Below, one piece after another: positions 34,512-43,831 of a stretch of DNA of 64,000 nt. Numbering within the stretch: position 1 is the stretch's first letter; every line of letters starts with the position of its first letter. Under the pieces are notes generated by a model. That model did not search any database, had not been told where the DNA came from, and saw only the letters and a program-made list of their open reading frames with translations. Both the position numbers and the translations under genes were made by a program. This DNA comes from Dietzia sp. NCCP-2495 (GTDB lineage Bacteria; Actinomycetota; Actinomycetes; Mycobacteriales; Mycobacteriaceae): positions 16,020-80,019 of the forward strand of contig NZ_BRVN01000014.1 of the NCBI RefSeq assembly GCF_026011735.1. Direction: 5' to 3'.

Positions 34512-36626
34512 CTACACCGTGGCGACCTTCCACGCCGAGTGGACCGCGCCGTGGATGTAGCCGACCTCGCCGGCGTCGCCGATCACCTCGCACTCGATGC
34601 CCGCATCGCGGAGCTGGTCCGCGAGCGGCGCGGCCGCAGTGGTGCCGTCGGCGTAGATCACCATGTCCGCCGGCGCCGAGGCAGACTCGCCCTTGGCGGT
34701 GGTCCACTCCACGGACTGCTCGGTGATCCGGGTGACGGAGACGTTGCGCTGGATATCCACGCCGTGGTGCTTGGCGTGACGCACCGCGGTCCACCGCCGC
34801 GGCATGGCCAGCGGCAGGCCGAGCTGTTGCGAGTCGTGTAGCAGCGTGACGTTGCGGCCGCGCTCGCCGAGGAACTCCGCGAGCTCCAGGCCGACCAACG
34901 AGCCGCCGATCACCACGACGTTCTTGCCCATCGGCAGTGCGATCTTGGTGAGGTTGCGGATCCACGCCGGACGCTTGGTGATCCCCGACAGACGGCCGAG
35001 CTTTCCGGCCAGCCGCAGGAAGGTCCCGGCCTCCTCCGCGGTGGCGGTACCGAGCATCGTCGCGCGCAGCGAGTCGCCGGTGTGCACGTGCGGAAGCTGG
35101 CCGCCCGGGATCTGTGGGGCCGGCCGCACCGCACCGGTCGCCACGATCACGCGGTCGGCGCCCAGCGCGCGCACGGTCTCCACCGTGGCCTCGGTGTTCA
35201 GCCGGACGTCGATGCCCAGCTGGTCGATCTTGGCCTTGTAGAAGCTGATCAGCGGCTCGTTGGCCGGTGTGGTGAGCGTGGAGAACCACATGGTCCCGCC
35301 CAGCCGATCGGCCTTGTCGAGCACGGTCACGCGGTGCCCGCGCTCGGTCAGCACCACGGCCGACTCGAGTCCGGCGGGTCCGGCGCCCACCACCACGACG
35401 TGCTCGCGGGTGGGCGCGGGCGTCAACGGCAGCAGCCCCTCGTTGCCGAGCACCGGGTTGACGGCGCAGAACGGGGTGTCGTCGAAGAAGTTCTCGGCCA
35501 CGCAGAGGTAACAGTTGATGCACGGACGCACCAGCTCGGGTGTGCCGGCCGCGAGCTTGTTAGGTAGTTCAGGGTCGGCGAGCAGTTGCCGACCCATGGC
35601 GGCGAAGTCGATCTTGTCGTCGTCGATCGCCTTCTCCGACACCTCCGGCAAAATCCGACCCACGCCGATCACCGGCACCGACACCGCCTTCTTGATGGCG
35701 GCGGCGTTGTCCAGGTAGGCACCGACGGTGTCGGGCAGGGGGCCGTCGGTGAAGTTGTCGAACGGGTTGCGGCCCCAGCCGGTCACGTGGATCGCGTCGG
35801 CGCCGGCCTGCTCGAACAGCTGCGAGGCCAGGATCGCCTCGTCCAGCTCGAGCCCGCCCTCCTGGCCGTACTCCTGCCCGGCCACGCGCACTATCACGGC
35901 GAGCGTGTCCCCCACGCGCTTCTTGACTGCCTCGATCACCTCGCACGCCAGCCGCGCGCGATTGACCAGCGCTCCGCCGTACTCGTCGGTGCGCTGGTTG
36001 TCTCGCCGGTTGAGGAACACGCCCAGGATGTAGCCGTGTGCGACGTGGATCTCGATCGCGTCGGCGCCGGCGCGGGCGATGCGGTCGGCGGCCTCGGCCC
36101 AGGTGTCGATGAGCCAGGCAATGTCCTCGTGGGTCATCTCCTTGTAGACGATCTGCTTGCCCGCGGTGGCGGCGCCCATGCGGGCCAGTTCGTCGGGAGT
36201 GCTGTCGGCGAGCGCGGAGTAGTCATAGTCGTAGTCCGGCATGCTCGGCGCGATCACGGGACGGTCATTGGCCACGTCCACACGCGCGACCTTGCCGTGG
36301 TGGGTGGACTGCACGCACAGTTTCGATCCGGCCGCGTGCACGGCGTCGGCCAGCGCCTTCAGTCCCGGGATGTACTTGTCGTCCGACAGTCCCGGTTCCT
36401 TCATCGACGCCGCACCCACCGGGAACGCGATCGCGCACGCGCCGGTGATGATCAGGCCCGCCCCGCCGGCCGCGCGGGCGACGTAGTGGTCGATCTCCCG
36501 CTGCTCGATCTCGCCGTCCTCGGACACGTTCATGTCCATGGCCGGCAGGACGATGCGGTTGCGCGTCGACATGGGGCCGATCCGGCCGGACGAGGTGAGG
36601 TTCGGGAAGGAGGCGAGGGTAGTCAC
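34512..36626 (-). CDS. NADH:flavin oxidoreductase / 2,4-dienoyl-CoA reductase family (FadH-like)
   Basis: A 704-residue flavoenzyme with three modules: an Old Yellow Enzyme TIM barrel (residues ~1-360, with HHGKVARVD, IEIHVAHGYILGVFL and GVGRI), an iron-sulfur site CINCYLC then FCAVNP (about 375-400; spacing CxxCxxC-x11-C), and an FAD/NAD(P) domain (VVVVGAGPAGLESA, VVVIGGSLVGLELAEFL). The family reduces 2,4-dienoyl-CoA or trimethylamine- and enone-type substrates. The substrate is unknown; it stands alone behind the esterase, which has its own start region. Confidence 0.9.
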   Translation of the reverse strand: MTTLASFPNLTSSGRIGPMSTRNRIVLPAMDMNVSEDGEIEQREIDHYVARAAGGAGLIITGACAIAFPVGAASMKEPGLSDDKYIPGLKALADAVHAAGSKLCVQSTHHGKVARVDVANDRPVIAPSMPDYDYDYSALADSTPDELARMGAATAGKQIVYKEMTHEDIAWLIDTWAEAADRIARAGADAIEIHVAHGYILGVFLNRRDNQRTDEYGGALVNRARLACEVIEAVKKRVGDTLAVIVRVAGQEYGQEGGLELDEAILASQLFEQAGADAIHVTGWGRNPFDNFTDGPLPDTVGAYLDNAAAIKKAVSVPVIGVGRILPEVSEKAIDDDKIDFAAMGRQLLADPELPNKLAAGTPELVRPCINCYLCVAENFFDDTPFCAVNPVLGNEGLLPLTPAPTREHVVVVGAGPAGLESAVVLTERGHRVTVLDKADRLGGTMWFSTLTTPANEPLISFYKAKIDQLGIDVRLNTEATVETVRALGADRVIVATGAVRPAPQIPGGQLPHVHTGDSLRATMLGTATAEEAGTFLRLAGKLGRLSGITKRPAWIRNLTKIALPMGKNVVVIGGSLVGLELAEFLGERGRNVTLLHDSQQLGLPLAMPRRWTAVRHAKHHGVDIQRNVSVTRITEQSVEWTTAKGESASAPADMVIYADGTTAAAPLADQLRDAGIECEVIGDAGEVGYIHGAVHSAWKVATV

Positions 36627-36671
36627 GCTCTACGAGATTACGCCCAAGTCGACAGGTGTCAAGAATGGGTA

Positions 36672-37022
36672 CTAGCTGCGATCCGGCGAGGTGGGACCCG
36701 GCCATGTGGGATCAGGCGACGTGGGATCTGACGCGGTGGGACCTATGCGGGGGTCGGCCGGGCGCGCGGGGCCTCGCCGCCTGGTGGCGACCAGGACGAT
36801 CGCGCCGACGACGACAACGCACACCCCCCATCCGATCGCCAGGAAGCGGACCGCGAAGAAGGTCCCCCAGACCACATAGGTGTAGAGGTATCCCGGAACA
36901 AGGGACAGTGACGCCGGGATACCGAGCCCACTGAAGATCGCCATGCCCGCCATCGCGGCGACCCACCACAGCAGCAGGCCTCCGAACACCGACACCGCGG
37001 ACACCGTGAGCGCTCGCGTCAT
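36672..37022 (-). CDS. Small membrane protein
   Basis: A 116-residue protein with three hydrophobic helices (VFGGLLLWWVAAMAGMAIF, PGYLYTYVVWGTFFAV and IGWGVCVVVVGAIVLVA) and a Pro/Asp/Thr-rich C-terminal tail with short repeats (SDPTSPDPTWPGPTSPD), mirrored by repeats in the DNA at about 36683-36745. The ATG at 37022 follows GGGGGAG. Function unknown. Confidence 0.65.
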   Translation of the reverse strand: MTRALTVSAVSVFGGLLLWWVAAMAGMAIFSGLGIPASLSLVPGYLYTYVVWGTFFAVRFLAIGWGVCVVVVGAIVLVATRRRGPARPADPRIGPTASDPTSPDPTWPGPTSPDRS

Positions 37023-37129
37023 CTCCCCCGCCGTCCCTTCATCCCGAAAATCGCGGACACAGCAAGCGCCGCGGCTTGAACACCTCGGGCACGGCAATTG
37101 CCGAAGTCGACACTGATCGCATGCTGATT

Positions 37130-37807
37130 TCAGTTCCCGATGTGCGTATTGGCACCCTTCGGCAGGCCGAACATCGGTCCTGTCGGGCTCATGGTTGCAT
37201 CATGCACGACGAGTTCGGTGGGCACGCCATCGGGAATTGCGGCGCGAGGGCGATCACTGTCATCGGCGGTGACCGTCGGGTTCTGCCGCGCGATCACAAC
37301 CCCGTTCTCATAATCGACGTATATCGACACCCTGGAGTCTTCGGCACTTGCCAGAGGATCCGTTCCCCGGTCATCACCGAGGATCATGGGTGCCCCCTGC
37401 CCGGAGAGTATCCGTGACGGATCCATGGACAGGTTCTGCACCTCCTCGCTGGGGATGTATAACCGGGTGCCCACCACACCCTGCCCGGGCTGCGACTCAA
37501 TGGGAACCACGACTACCTCGGATTCCGCGCCCTGAGTCTTGTCCGAATAGGTATGGGGGTCGAGGGCGTCCGCCGTAATGAAGTCGGCCGGAGTCTGGGG
37601 CGGGCGTCCGGTCACCGGCGCGGGTCCGCGCCGCCCGTGCGCGTCGGTGCCGCCGGTGCGGTTGTACACCACCGAGATCCGGTATCTGCGCCGATCTCCG
37701 CACCCTGTGGAGGTGCGGCTGCGGACGACTGCTTGTCGAAACACGCCCCTTCGTCCCGTAATGCAGCGGGCCGGGGCTACGTCAGCGAGTCGAGGTAGTT
37801 CACCCAC
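37130..37807 (-). CDS. Hypothetical protein, probably damaged at the 5' end
   Basis: The last ~145 residues look like a real soluble domain (ALDPHTYSDKTQGAESEVVV, GVVGTRLYIPSEEVQNLSMD and DPSRILSGQGAPMILGDDRG), ending in GANTHIGN. The first ~60 residues of this frame are Arg-rich and not protein-like, whereas another frame over the same bases reads CFDKQSSAAAPPQGAEIGAD, typical of the start of a mature lipoprotein. A frameshift near 37670 and loss of the signal region are the simplest explanation. It overlaps the end of the AtzF C-terminal gene. I do not recognise the family. Confidence 0.4.
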   Translation of the reverse strand: MGELPRLADVAPARCITGRRGVFRQAVVRSRTSTGCGDRRRYRISVVYNRTGGTDAHGRRGPAPVTGRPPQTPADFITADALDPHTYSDKTQGAESEVVVVPIESQPGQGVVGTRLYIPSEEVQNLSMDPSRILSGQGAPMILGDDRGTDPLASAEDSRVSIYVDYENGVVIARQNPTVTADDSDRPRAAIPDGVPTELVVHDATMSPTGPMFGLPKGANTHIGN

Positions 37808-38193
37808 CCACCGAAGTCGGTGATGTCCCGGGCGCCTGACACCGCGACGGGCTCCACCAGGAAGCCCGGGACCTCGCGACCGTCGCCGAGTTCCACCTTC
37901 CCGATAGCCATCGGCGCGGGCAGGCCGGCCACAAAGGTACCGAAGTCCGCGGCCGCGAGCTCCCAGATCTCCACCGCCTGTGCCCGTCCGCCGTTCGCTG
38001 TCCGGACCAGCCCCGGCTTGGGTGGATCTGTGGGCAGTGCGTACATGCGGTAGCGCGCTGCAGTGGTGGTGCTCTCGAGCAGCCGCGCGGACCGCTCCGT
38101 GAGCTGGTGGTTCAGGGGTTGACCCCCGAGGTGCGCTCCGGCCACCGCGAGGGGAATGCCCCCCGTCCGGCCGGGATCATCAGGTTTCATCAT
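37777..38193 (-). CDS. Allophanate hydrolase C-terminal domain protein (stand-alone)
   Basis: A 138-residue protein equal to the C-terminal domain of AtzF/DUR1 allophanate hydrolase, which in most organisms is fused to the amidase part. Recognisable segments are PLAVAGAHLGGQPLNHQLTE, YALPTDPPKPGLVR, VEIWELAAADFGTFVAGLPA and VPGFLVEPVAVSGARDIT. In AtzF this domain binds and decarboxylates the N-carboxy intermediate after deamination. It begins with two adjacent ATGs (38193, 38190) behind AAGGAGG and overlaps the end of the amidase gene by 14 bases. Last gene of the carboxylase operon. Confidence 0.85.
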   Translation of the reverse strand: MMKPDDPGRTGGIPLAVAGAHLGGQPLNHQLTERSARLLESTTTAARYRMYALPTDPPKPGLVRTANGGRAQAVEIWELAAADFGTFVAGLPAPMAIGKVELGDGREVPGFLVEPVAVSGARDITDFGGWVNYLDSLT

Positions 38194-39523
38194 GTCCTCC
38201 TTCGCGGGCCACGGCGACGAGACGGGCGTCCTCGAAGGCGTCGCCGATGAGCTGGATACCGAACGGCAACCCCGCGACCCGCCCGGCCGGCACCGCGAGG
38301 GCGCAGAGGTCCAGGAGGTTGGCGAAGTTGGTGAAGCGACCCATGCGGGCGTTGGTGCCCACGGGGTCGGCCGCGACCTCGTCGAGGGTCGGGTGGAACG
38401 TGGTGGTGGGCAGCACCAGCGCGTCGAGGCGACCGAACACCTCCCGCGCCCGCGCGCGGAACACGTCCAGGCGCGCCTGGTCAGCGAAGACCCGGTGGGC
38501 CGGGAGCTCGCCGGCCGCGGAGATGATGCCGCGCACCGTCGGGTCGACCTCCTGTGGGTTGGCGTCCACGAAGGCCCCGACCGCGGCGTACCGCTCGGCG
38601 ACGAACGCGCCCTCGTAGAGCAGCCTCGCGGCCTCGAGGAAGGGGGCGATGTCGACCTCCTCGGTGCGGAAGCCACGGTCGGCGAACCGCTGGACGGCCG
38701 CCGAGTAGGCCTCCCGCCAGCCCGGTGCCAACTCGCCCAGCTGCTCGGTCCGGGCGAACCCGATGGTCCGCTCGAGTGCCGCGGCCCTGTGCGTGCGCGC
38801 TGACCGGGACAGCGGGTCGTCGTCGTCAAGGCCGGTGATCACGTCCGCCGCGAGACGGGCGAGAGACAGGTCGCGCGCCATCGTCGTCACCACGTCCTGG
38901 CTGCGACACGCGGGCACGACCCCCGTCGTGGGCACGAGGCCCTTGGTCGGCTTGACGCCGTAGAGACCGTGCAGGGCGGCGGGCACGCGTCCCGAACCGG
39001 CGGTGTCCGTGCCCAGGGCGAAGTCCACGACGCCCGTGGCGACGGCGACCGCCGAACCGCTGCTGGACCCGCCCGAGATCCGGGTGGGGTCCTCGGCGTG
39101 CCGGACCGCCCCGTACGGGCTGCGGGTGCCGACCAGTCCCGTGGCGAACTGGTCCAGGTTCGTGGTGCCCAGCACCACCGCGCCGGCGTCGCGGAGTCGA
39201 CGGACCGCGACCGCGTCCCGGGCCGGCTCGTACCCGTAGGCCGGGCAGGCCGCCGTGGTGGTGGCACCGGCCACGTCGATGTTGTTCTTGACGGCGAACA
39301 GGGTGCCCGCCAGCGGCAGGTACTCCCCCTGCGCGCGGGCGGTCAGGGCCCGGGACACCTCCTGCGCGACCACCGAGCGGTCGCGCAGGGTGATCCACGC
39401 CTCCGGCCGATCGGCGCGCGCCAGGGTCTCGAACCGTCGGGCGACCAGGTCCTCGGCGGCGCGGCCGGCGTCGTCCGCGGTGTCCGGTCGGTGGTGGGTC
39501 AGGGTGCTCATCAACTCTCCCAT
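38180..39523 (-). CDS. atzF: Allophanate hydrolase, amidase domain (AtzF-like)
   Basis: A 447-residue amidase-signature enzyme that hydrolyses allophanate to ammonium and carbon dioxide. The Ser-cisSer-Lys triad is visible: Lys in LFAVKNNIDVAGATT (about residue 79), the glycine/serine block ISGGSSSGSAVAVA (cis-Ser) and the nucleophile in GTDTAGSGRVPAALHGLYG. The C-terminal domain is encoded by the next gene instead of being fused. It starts 3 bases after the carboxylase stop, so translation is probably coupled. Confidence 0.9.
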   Translation of the reverse strand: MGELMSTLTHHRPDTADDAGRAAEDLVARRFETLARADRPEAWITLRDRSVVAQEVSRALTARAQGEYLPLAGTLFAVKNNIDVAGATTTAACPAYGYEPARDAVAVRRLRDAGAVVLGTTNLDQFATGLVGTRSPYGAVRHAEDPTRISGGSSSGSAVAVATGVVDFALGTDTAGSGRVPAALHGLYGVKPTKGLVPTTGVVPACRSQDVVTTMARDLSLARLAADVITGLDDDDPLSRSARTHRAAALERTIGFARTEQLGELAPGWREAYSAAVQRFADRGFRTEEVDIAPFLEAARLLYEGAFVAERYAAVGAFVDANPQEVDPTVRGIISAAGELPAHRVFADQARLDVFRARAREVFGRLDALVLPTTTFHPTLDEVAADPVGTNARMGRFTNFANLLDLCALAVPAGRVAGLPFGIQLIGDAFEDARLVAVAREGGHDET

Positions 39524-39526
39524 GTT

Positions 39527-42500
39527 CTAGACAGCGCTGCTGGTGAGGGTTCCGGATGCGGCGCCGAGCACGTCGTCGACGACCGGGCGCAGCACCACGA
39601 GCACCGATCCCGGGGCCACCTGGGAGCCGGGTTCGGCCACCACACGCTCGACCACGCCGGCGGCCGGGGCGCGGACCTGGCTCTCCATCTTCATGGCCTC
39701 CACCGCCAGTAGCGACTGTCCCTCGTCCACCGTCTGGCCCACTTCCACGTCCACCCGGAAGACGATCGCCGAGAACGGCGACTCGACGGCGTGGGCCCCC
39801 TCGGGGATCTCCACGGCCGACTCCTCCACACGGACGGTCTCCGCGAGCTCCGCGGCGCGGGTGAACTCCCCGCTGTCCTCCCAGCGCTGGCGCTCGGCGT
39901 CGAAGGCGTTCTGCTGACGGCGCTTGAAGTCGTCGATGCCCTCGCGGTGGTCCGCGAGGAACCGCTGGTACTCGGCCATCGAGAACTCCCCGTCCTCGAT
40001 CCGGATCGGGAGCAGTCCGACCTCCATGTCCGCGCGCATCTCGGCGAGTTCCGCAGAGGAGACGGGGAACCACCGGATGCGGTCGAAGAACCGCAGCAGC
40101 CACGGGGTTCCGGGTGCGTAGGGTCCCCGCTGGCGGTGCGTGGACCAGACCTGGGTGGTCCGGCCGACGAACTGGTACCCGCCCGGACCCTCCATGCCGT
40201 AGATGCACAGGTACGAGCCGCCGATCCCCACGGCGTTCTGCGGCGTCCAGGTCCGTGCCGGGTTGTACTTGGTGGTGACGAGCCGGTGGCGGGGGTCCAC
40301 CGGCGTGGCGACGGGCGCACCGAGGTACACGTCGCCCAGGCCGAGGACGAGGTATTCCGCGTCGAACAGCACGGACCGGACGTCGTCGGTCGAGTCGAGC
40401 CCGTTGACCCTGCGGATGAACTCGATGTTCCACGGGGACCACGGGGCATCGTCGCGGACCCCCTTCTCGTACCGGCGGATCGCCTCGTGGGTCGAGGGGT
40501 CGTCCCAGGACATCGGCAGGTACACGGTGCGGCTGGGCACCTTGAGGTCGTGGGACGAGGGCAGCTCCGCGTCGGCGGCGATGAGCACCTCGCAGGCCTC
40601 GTCGCAGCGGAGCGTGGCGGGATCGAGGTGCACCTGCAGGGACCGGATGCCCGGCGTCATCTCCAGCACCCCCTCGAGCCGGCCGGCGTCGACGAGGTCC
40701 TGGAGCGAGCGGCGGAGGACCTCCACGCGCATCCGGGATCCGATGTCCAGGCTCATCTCGCCGTACTCGGCGAGGACGTTGGAGTCCCCGCAGCGTCGGA
40801 GGGTCATCTCCGGACGGCCCTCGGTCGCGGGAACCCTCGCGATGATCCCTCCGTCGACGACGGGGGCCCTGCCCGCGGTGACCTCGGCGGTCGGGTCGGC
40901 GCGCAGGGCATCGGCCTGGACCTGGGTGATGGGCACGAACCGGACGGTGTCCCCCGCCCGCAGCTGCCCCAGCTTCCATTTCTGCCCGTCCGCGATGGTG
41001 GCCGGGCACGTGAATCCGCCGAGGCTCGGACCATCCGGGCCCAGCAGGATGGGCATGTCCCCGGTGTAGTCGACGGCGCCCACGGAGTACGGGGTGTCGT
41101 GGATGTTGGACGGGTGCATGCCGGCCTCGCCGCCGTCGCGACGTGCCCACTGCGGCTTGGGCCCGATGAGGCGGACGCCGGTCCGGTCGGAGTTGATGTG
41201 CACCTCCCAGCGGGCGGCGTAGAACTCCTCCATGTCCCCCACCGTGAAGAACTCGGGTGCCGCGTGCGGCCCCTCCAGGACGCCGATCTCCCACTCGCTC
41301 CCGAACCGCGGGCGCTCGTGGGGCGGGACGTCCCGCACAAACTGCCCGGCGGCAGGGGCGTTGATGGGCACCACGTCCCCCGTGGCGACCGCGCGCCCGG
41401 TGGATCCCCCGATCGCCCCCTGCACGAACGTCGAGGCCGAGCCCATGACCAGCGGCACGTCCAGTCCGCCCTCGAGAAGGAGGTAGGACCGCGTCCCCCG
41501 TTCCACCGCACCCAGGTCCAGCTCGTCCCCGGCCCGCAACTCCAGCACCTCCCACCGGGCCACCGGGACGCCGTTCACCGTGGCGTCGACGGGCGCGCCC
41601 GTGAGGATCGCCCGCGTGTCGGAGTGGAAGCGCAGGGCGGGGCCCGCCATGGTGATCTCCAGGCCCGCCGCGCGCTCGGCATTACCCAGCGCCCGGTTGC
41701 CCAGGAGGAAGGACAGCTCGTCCATCGGCCCCGACGGCGGGATGCCCACCGGCCAGTACCCGACGCGCCCCGGGTGGTCCTGGATCGTGGTCATGAGACC
41801 CGACCGCAGAACCTCGAGTCGACGGTCCACGCTGCGGACATCCTCGAGGGTGCGGGTCGAGTGCTCCGCCGCGGCCACCGAGTCCAGATCGACGACCGCG
41901 CGCAGCACACCCAGGTTGGTGGCCGGGCCGTGGATCCTCGCCTCCGCCAGCGCCTGTCGGAGGGTGGCCCAGGCCTCGTCGCGGGTCTCGCCGTATGCGA
42001 TGAGCTTGGCCAGCAGCGGGTCGTAGTGGGCGCTCACCTCCGTGCCGATCTCGATCCAGGAGTCGACCCGCACGCCCTCGGGCACCGTGAGGCCGGTGAC
42101 GGTCCCGGCGCTCGGCCGGTTGTCGAGGTCGGTGTTCTCCGCGTAGACCCGGGCCTCGACGGCCGCGCCCCGCGGCGCCGGCTCCGTGTCGAACATGGCG
42201 GTGTCGCCGCCGGCGAGCCGCACCATCCACCCGACGAGGTCGATCCCGTACACCGCCTCGGTCACCGGGTGCTCGACCTGCAGCCGGGTGTTGACCTCGA
42301 GGAACGACACGGACTGCCGGGCCGGGTCGTAGATGAACTCCACCGTCCCCGCGGAGCGGTAGTCGACGGAGGCGCACAGGGTCCGCGCGGCCTCGTGCAT
42401 CCGGGTGCGCACCGCGTCCGGGAGCGCGGGGGCGGGGGCCTCCTCCACCACCTTCTGGTGCCGGCGTTGCAGGGTGCAGTCGCGGTCGCCGAGGACCATG

Positions 42501-43174
42501 ACGCGACCCTCGCCGTCGCCGAAGACCTGCACCTCCACGTGTCGGGCGTGGTCCACCAGACGCTCGAGGAAGACGCCCGCCGACGCGAAGTTGGCACCGG
42601 CCACCCGCCGGACGCCGTCCCAGCCGTCCCGAAGGTCCTCCGGGCCGCGGCAGGCCGCCATGCCGATGCCCCCGCCGCCCGCCGTGGCCTTGAGCATGAC
42701 CGGATAGCCGATCGCGTCCGCGGCCGCGAGGGCGTCCTCCACGCTGTCCAGCACGCCGGTGCCCGCCAACAGTGGCACGTCCGCGGCCTCCGCGGCGGCG
42801 CGGGCGGTGTGCTTGGTGCCGAAGACCGACAGCTGGTCGACCGTGGGGCCGATGAAGGCGATCCCGGCGGCCTCACAGGCGGCGGCGAACTCGGTGCTCT
42901 CGGACAGGAAGCCGTACCCCGGGTGGATGGCGTCCGCGCCGGACTCGCGGGCCGCGGCGATCACGGCGTCCGTGTCGAGGTAGCTCTGGTCGGCCGGCGC
43001 CGGGCCGAGGCGGACCGCGCGGTCGGCGGCGGTCGCGTGCAACGCCCCGCGGTCCGCGTCGGAGAACACGGCCACGGACTCGAGGCCCATGGAGCGGAGG
43101 GTCCGGATGATGCGGACGGCTATCTCGCCGCGGTTGGCCACGAGGACGGTCCGCAGGGTGGGGGTGGTCGTCAT
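39527..43174 (-). CDS. Urea/guanidine carboxylase (biotin-dependent)
   Basis: A 1215-residue biotin enzyme. Domains in order: biotin carboxylase (about 1-455; VLVANRGEIAVRIIRTL, AIHPGYGFLSE, KATAGGGGIGM, FLEVNTRLQVEHPVTE), a KipA/AHS2-type domain (about 460-790), a KipI/AHS1-type domain (about 795-1090; TTKYNPARTWTPQNAVGIGG and YGMEGPGGYQFVGRT) and a biotinyl domain with LLAVEAMKMESQV. It carboxylates urea to allophanate or guanidine to carboxyguanidine. The two DUF1989 genes directly upstream favour guanidine. ATG at 43174 follows GAGGAGAA. The amidase genes follow within 3 bases, giving an operon UAAP1-UAAP2-carboxylase-AtzF(N)-AtzF(C). Confidence 0.93.
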   Translation of the reverse strand: MTTTPTLRTVLVANRGEIAVRIIRTLRSMGLESVAVFSDADRGALHATAADRAVRLGPAPADQSYLDTDAVIAAARESGADAIHPGYGFLSESTEFAAACEAAGIAFIGPTVDQLSVFGTKHTARAAAEAADVPLLAGTGVLDSVEDALAAADAIGYPVMLKATAGGGGIGMAACRGPEDLRDGWDGVRRVAGANFASAGVFLERLVDHARHVEVQVFGDGEGRVMVLGDRDCTLQRRHQKVVEEAPAPALPDAVRTRMHEAARTLCASVDYRSAGTVEFIYDPARQSVSFLEVNTRLQVEHPVTEAVYGIDLVGWMVRLAGGDTAMFDTEPAPRGAAVEARVYAENTDLDNRPSAGTVTGLTVPEGVRVDSWIEIGTEVSAHYDPLLAKLIAYGETRDEAWATLRQALAEARIHGPATNLGVLRAVVDLDSVAAAEHSTRTLEDVRSVDRRLEVLRSGLMTTIQDHPGRVGYWPVGIPPSGPMDELSFLLGNRALGNAERAAGLEITMAGPALRFHSDTRAILTGAPVDATVNGVPVARWEVLELRAGDELDLGAVERGTRSYLLLEGGLDVPLVMGSASTFVQGAIGGSTGRAVATGDVVPINAPAAGQFVRDVPPHERPRFGSEWEIGVLEGPHAAPEFFTVGDMEEFYAARWEVHINSDRTGVRLIGPKPQWARRDGGEAGMHPSNIHDTPYSVGAVDYTGDMPILLGPDGPSLGGFTCPATIADGQKWKLGQLRAGDTVRFVPITQVQADALRADPTAEVTAGRAPVVDGGIIARVPATEGRPEMTLRRCGDSNVLAEYGEMSLDIGSRMRVEVLRRSLQDLVDAGRLEGVLEMTPGIRSLQVHLDPATLRCDEACEVLIAADAELPSSHDLKVPSRTVYLPMSWDDPSTHEAIRRYEKGVRDDAPWSPWNIEFIRRVNGLDSTDDVRSVLFDAEYLVLGLGDVYLGAPVATPVDPRHRLVTTKYNPARTWTPQNAVGIGGSYLCIYGMEGPGGYQFVGRTTQVWSTHRQRGPYAPGTPWLLRFFDRIRWFPVSSAELAEMRADMEVGLLPIRIEDGEFSMAEYQRFLADHREGIDDFKRRQQNAFDAERQRWEDSGEFTRAAELAETVRVEESAVEIPEGAHAVESPFSAIVFRVDVEVGQTVDEGQSLLAVEAMKMESQVRAPAAGVVERVVAEPGSQVAPGSVLVVLRPVVDDVLGAASGTLTSSAV

Positions 43175-43175
43175 G

Positions 43176-43808
43176 TCAGTTCTCCTCGTCGGCGGCACCG
43201 GTGATGACCATCTCGACCGCGGTCGGATGGAAGCCGTTGCACGGGTTGTTGACCTGCGGGCAGTTGGAGACGATCACGAGCGTGTCGCGCTCGGCCCGCA
43301 GGCTCACCGACAGTCCCGGCGCGGAGATGCCGTCGACGATCCCCAGGGCGCCGTCCGGGTCGACCGGCACGTTCATGAACCAGTTGACGTTGGAGACCTG
43401 GTCGCGCCGCCCCAGCCCGTGCCGGGACAGCTCGAGCAGGAAGTTGTCCGCGCAGCCGTGTTGGCTCCAGGTGTGGTGTCCGTAGCGCAGGGTGTTGGAC
43501 TCCTTCGAGCAGGCGCCCCCGAGGGTGTCGTGGCGTTCGACGTCGGTGGCGACCACGGTGAGCAGCGGGTCGTACTCGTTGGTCCGGAGCACGGACCCGG
43601 CGGTGAGGAACACCGAGTCCTGCCCTTGCAGGGTGGCCTGGGCGCTGTACGCGCGGGCGGTGTCGTGGGCGTCGTAGGCGAGGAAGTCGACGGCCTGGTT
43701 GCCCTCGAGGTCGACGATCGTGAGCGTCTGGCCCGCCTTCAACACGGCCGACCAGGGTCCCCGCGGGGGCACGGTCTCGCGGCGCAGGACGGAGTCGTGG
43801 ATGGTCAT
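43176..43808 (-). CDS. DUF1989 protein UAAP2 (carboxyguanidine deiminase subunit, CgdB-like)
   Basis: A 210-residue protein of the urea-carboxylase-associated family. Key segments: GNQAVDFLAYDAHDTARAYS, NEYDPLLTVVATDVERHDTL and GACSKESNTLRYG, with conserved metal or catalytic candidates in RHDTLGGACSKE and CADNFLLEL, then CNGFHPTAVEM. In guanidine-degrading bacteria the UAAP1/UAAP2 pair deiminates carboxyguanidine to allophanate. It lies one base from the carboxylase gene and 23 bases after UAAP1. Confidence 0.85.
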   Translation of the reverse strand: MTIHDSVLRRETVPPRGPWSAVLKAGQTLTIVDLEGNQAVDFLAYDAHDTARAYSAQATLQGQDSVFLTAGSVLRTNEYDPLLTVVATDVERHDTLGGACSKESNTLRYGHHTWSQHGCADNFLLELSRHGLGRRDQVSNVNWFMNVPVDPDGALGIVDGISAPGLSVSLRAERDTLVIVSNCPQVNNPCNGFHPTAVEMVITGAADEEN

Positions 43809-43831
43809 CTGTGGGCTCCTTGGATAGTGGG

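Noticed and set aside
38826..41555. 909-codon minus-strand frame
   Set aside because: Same strand but another frame of the carboxylase and amidase genes; Arg/Gly/Pro-rich without motifs.
39791..43204. 1137-codon plus-strand frame
   Set aside because: Exact antisense of the biotin carboxylase gene; composition typical of a GC shadow.
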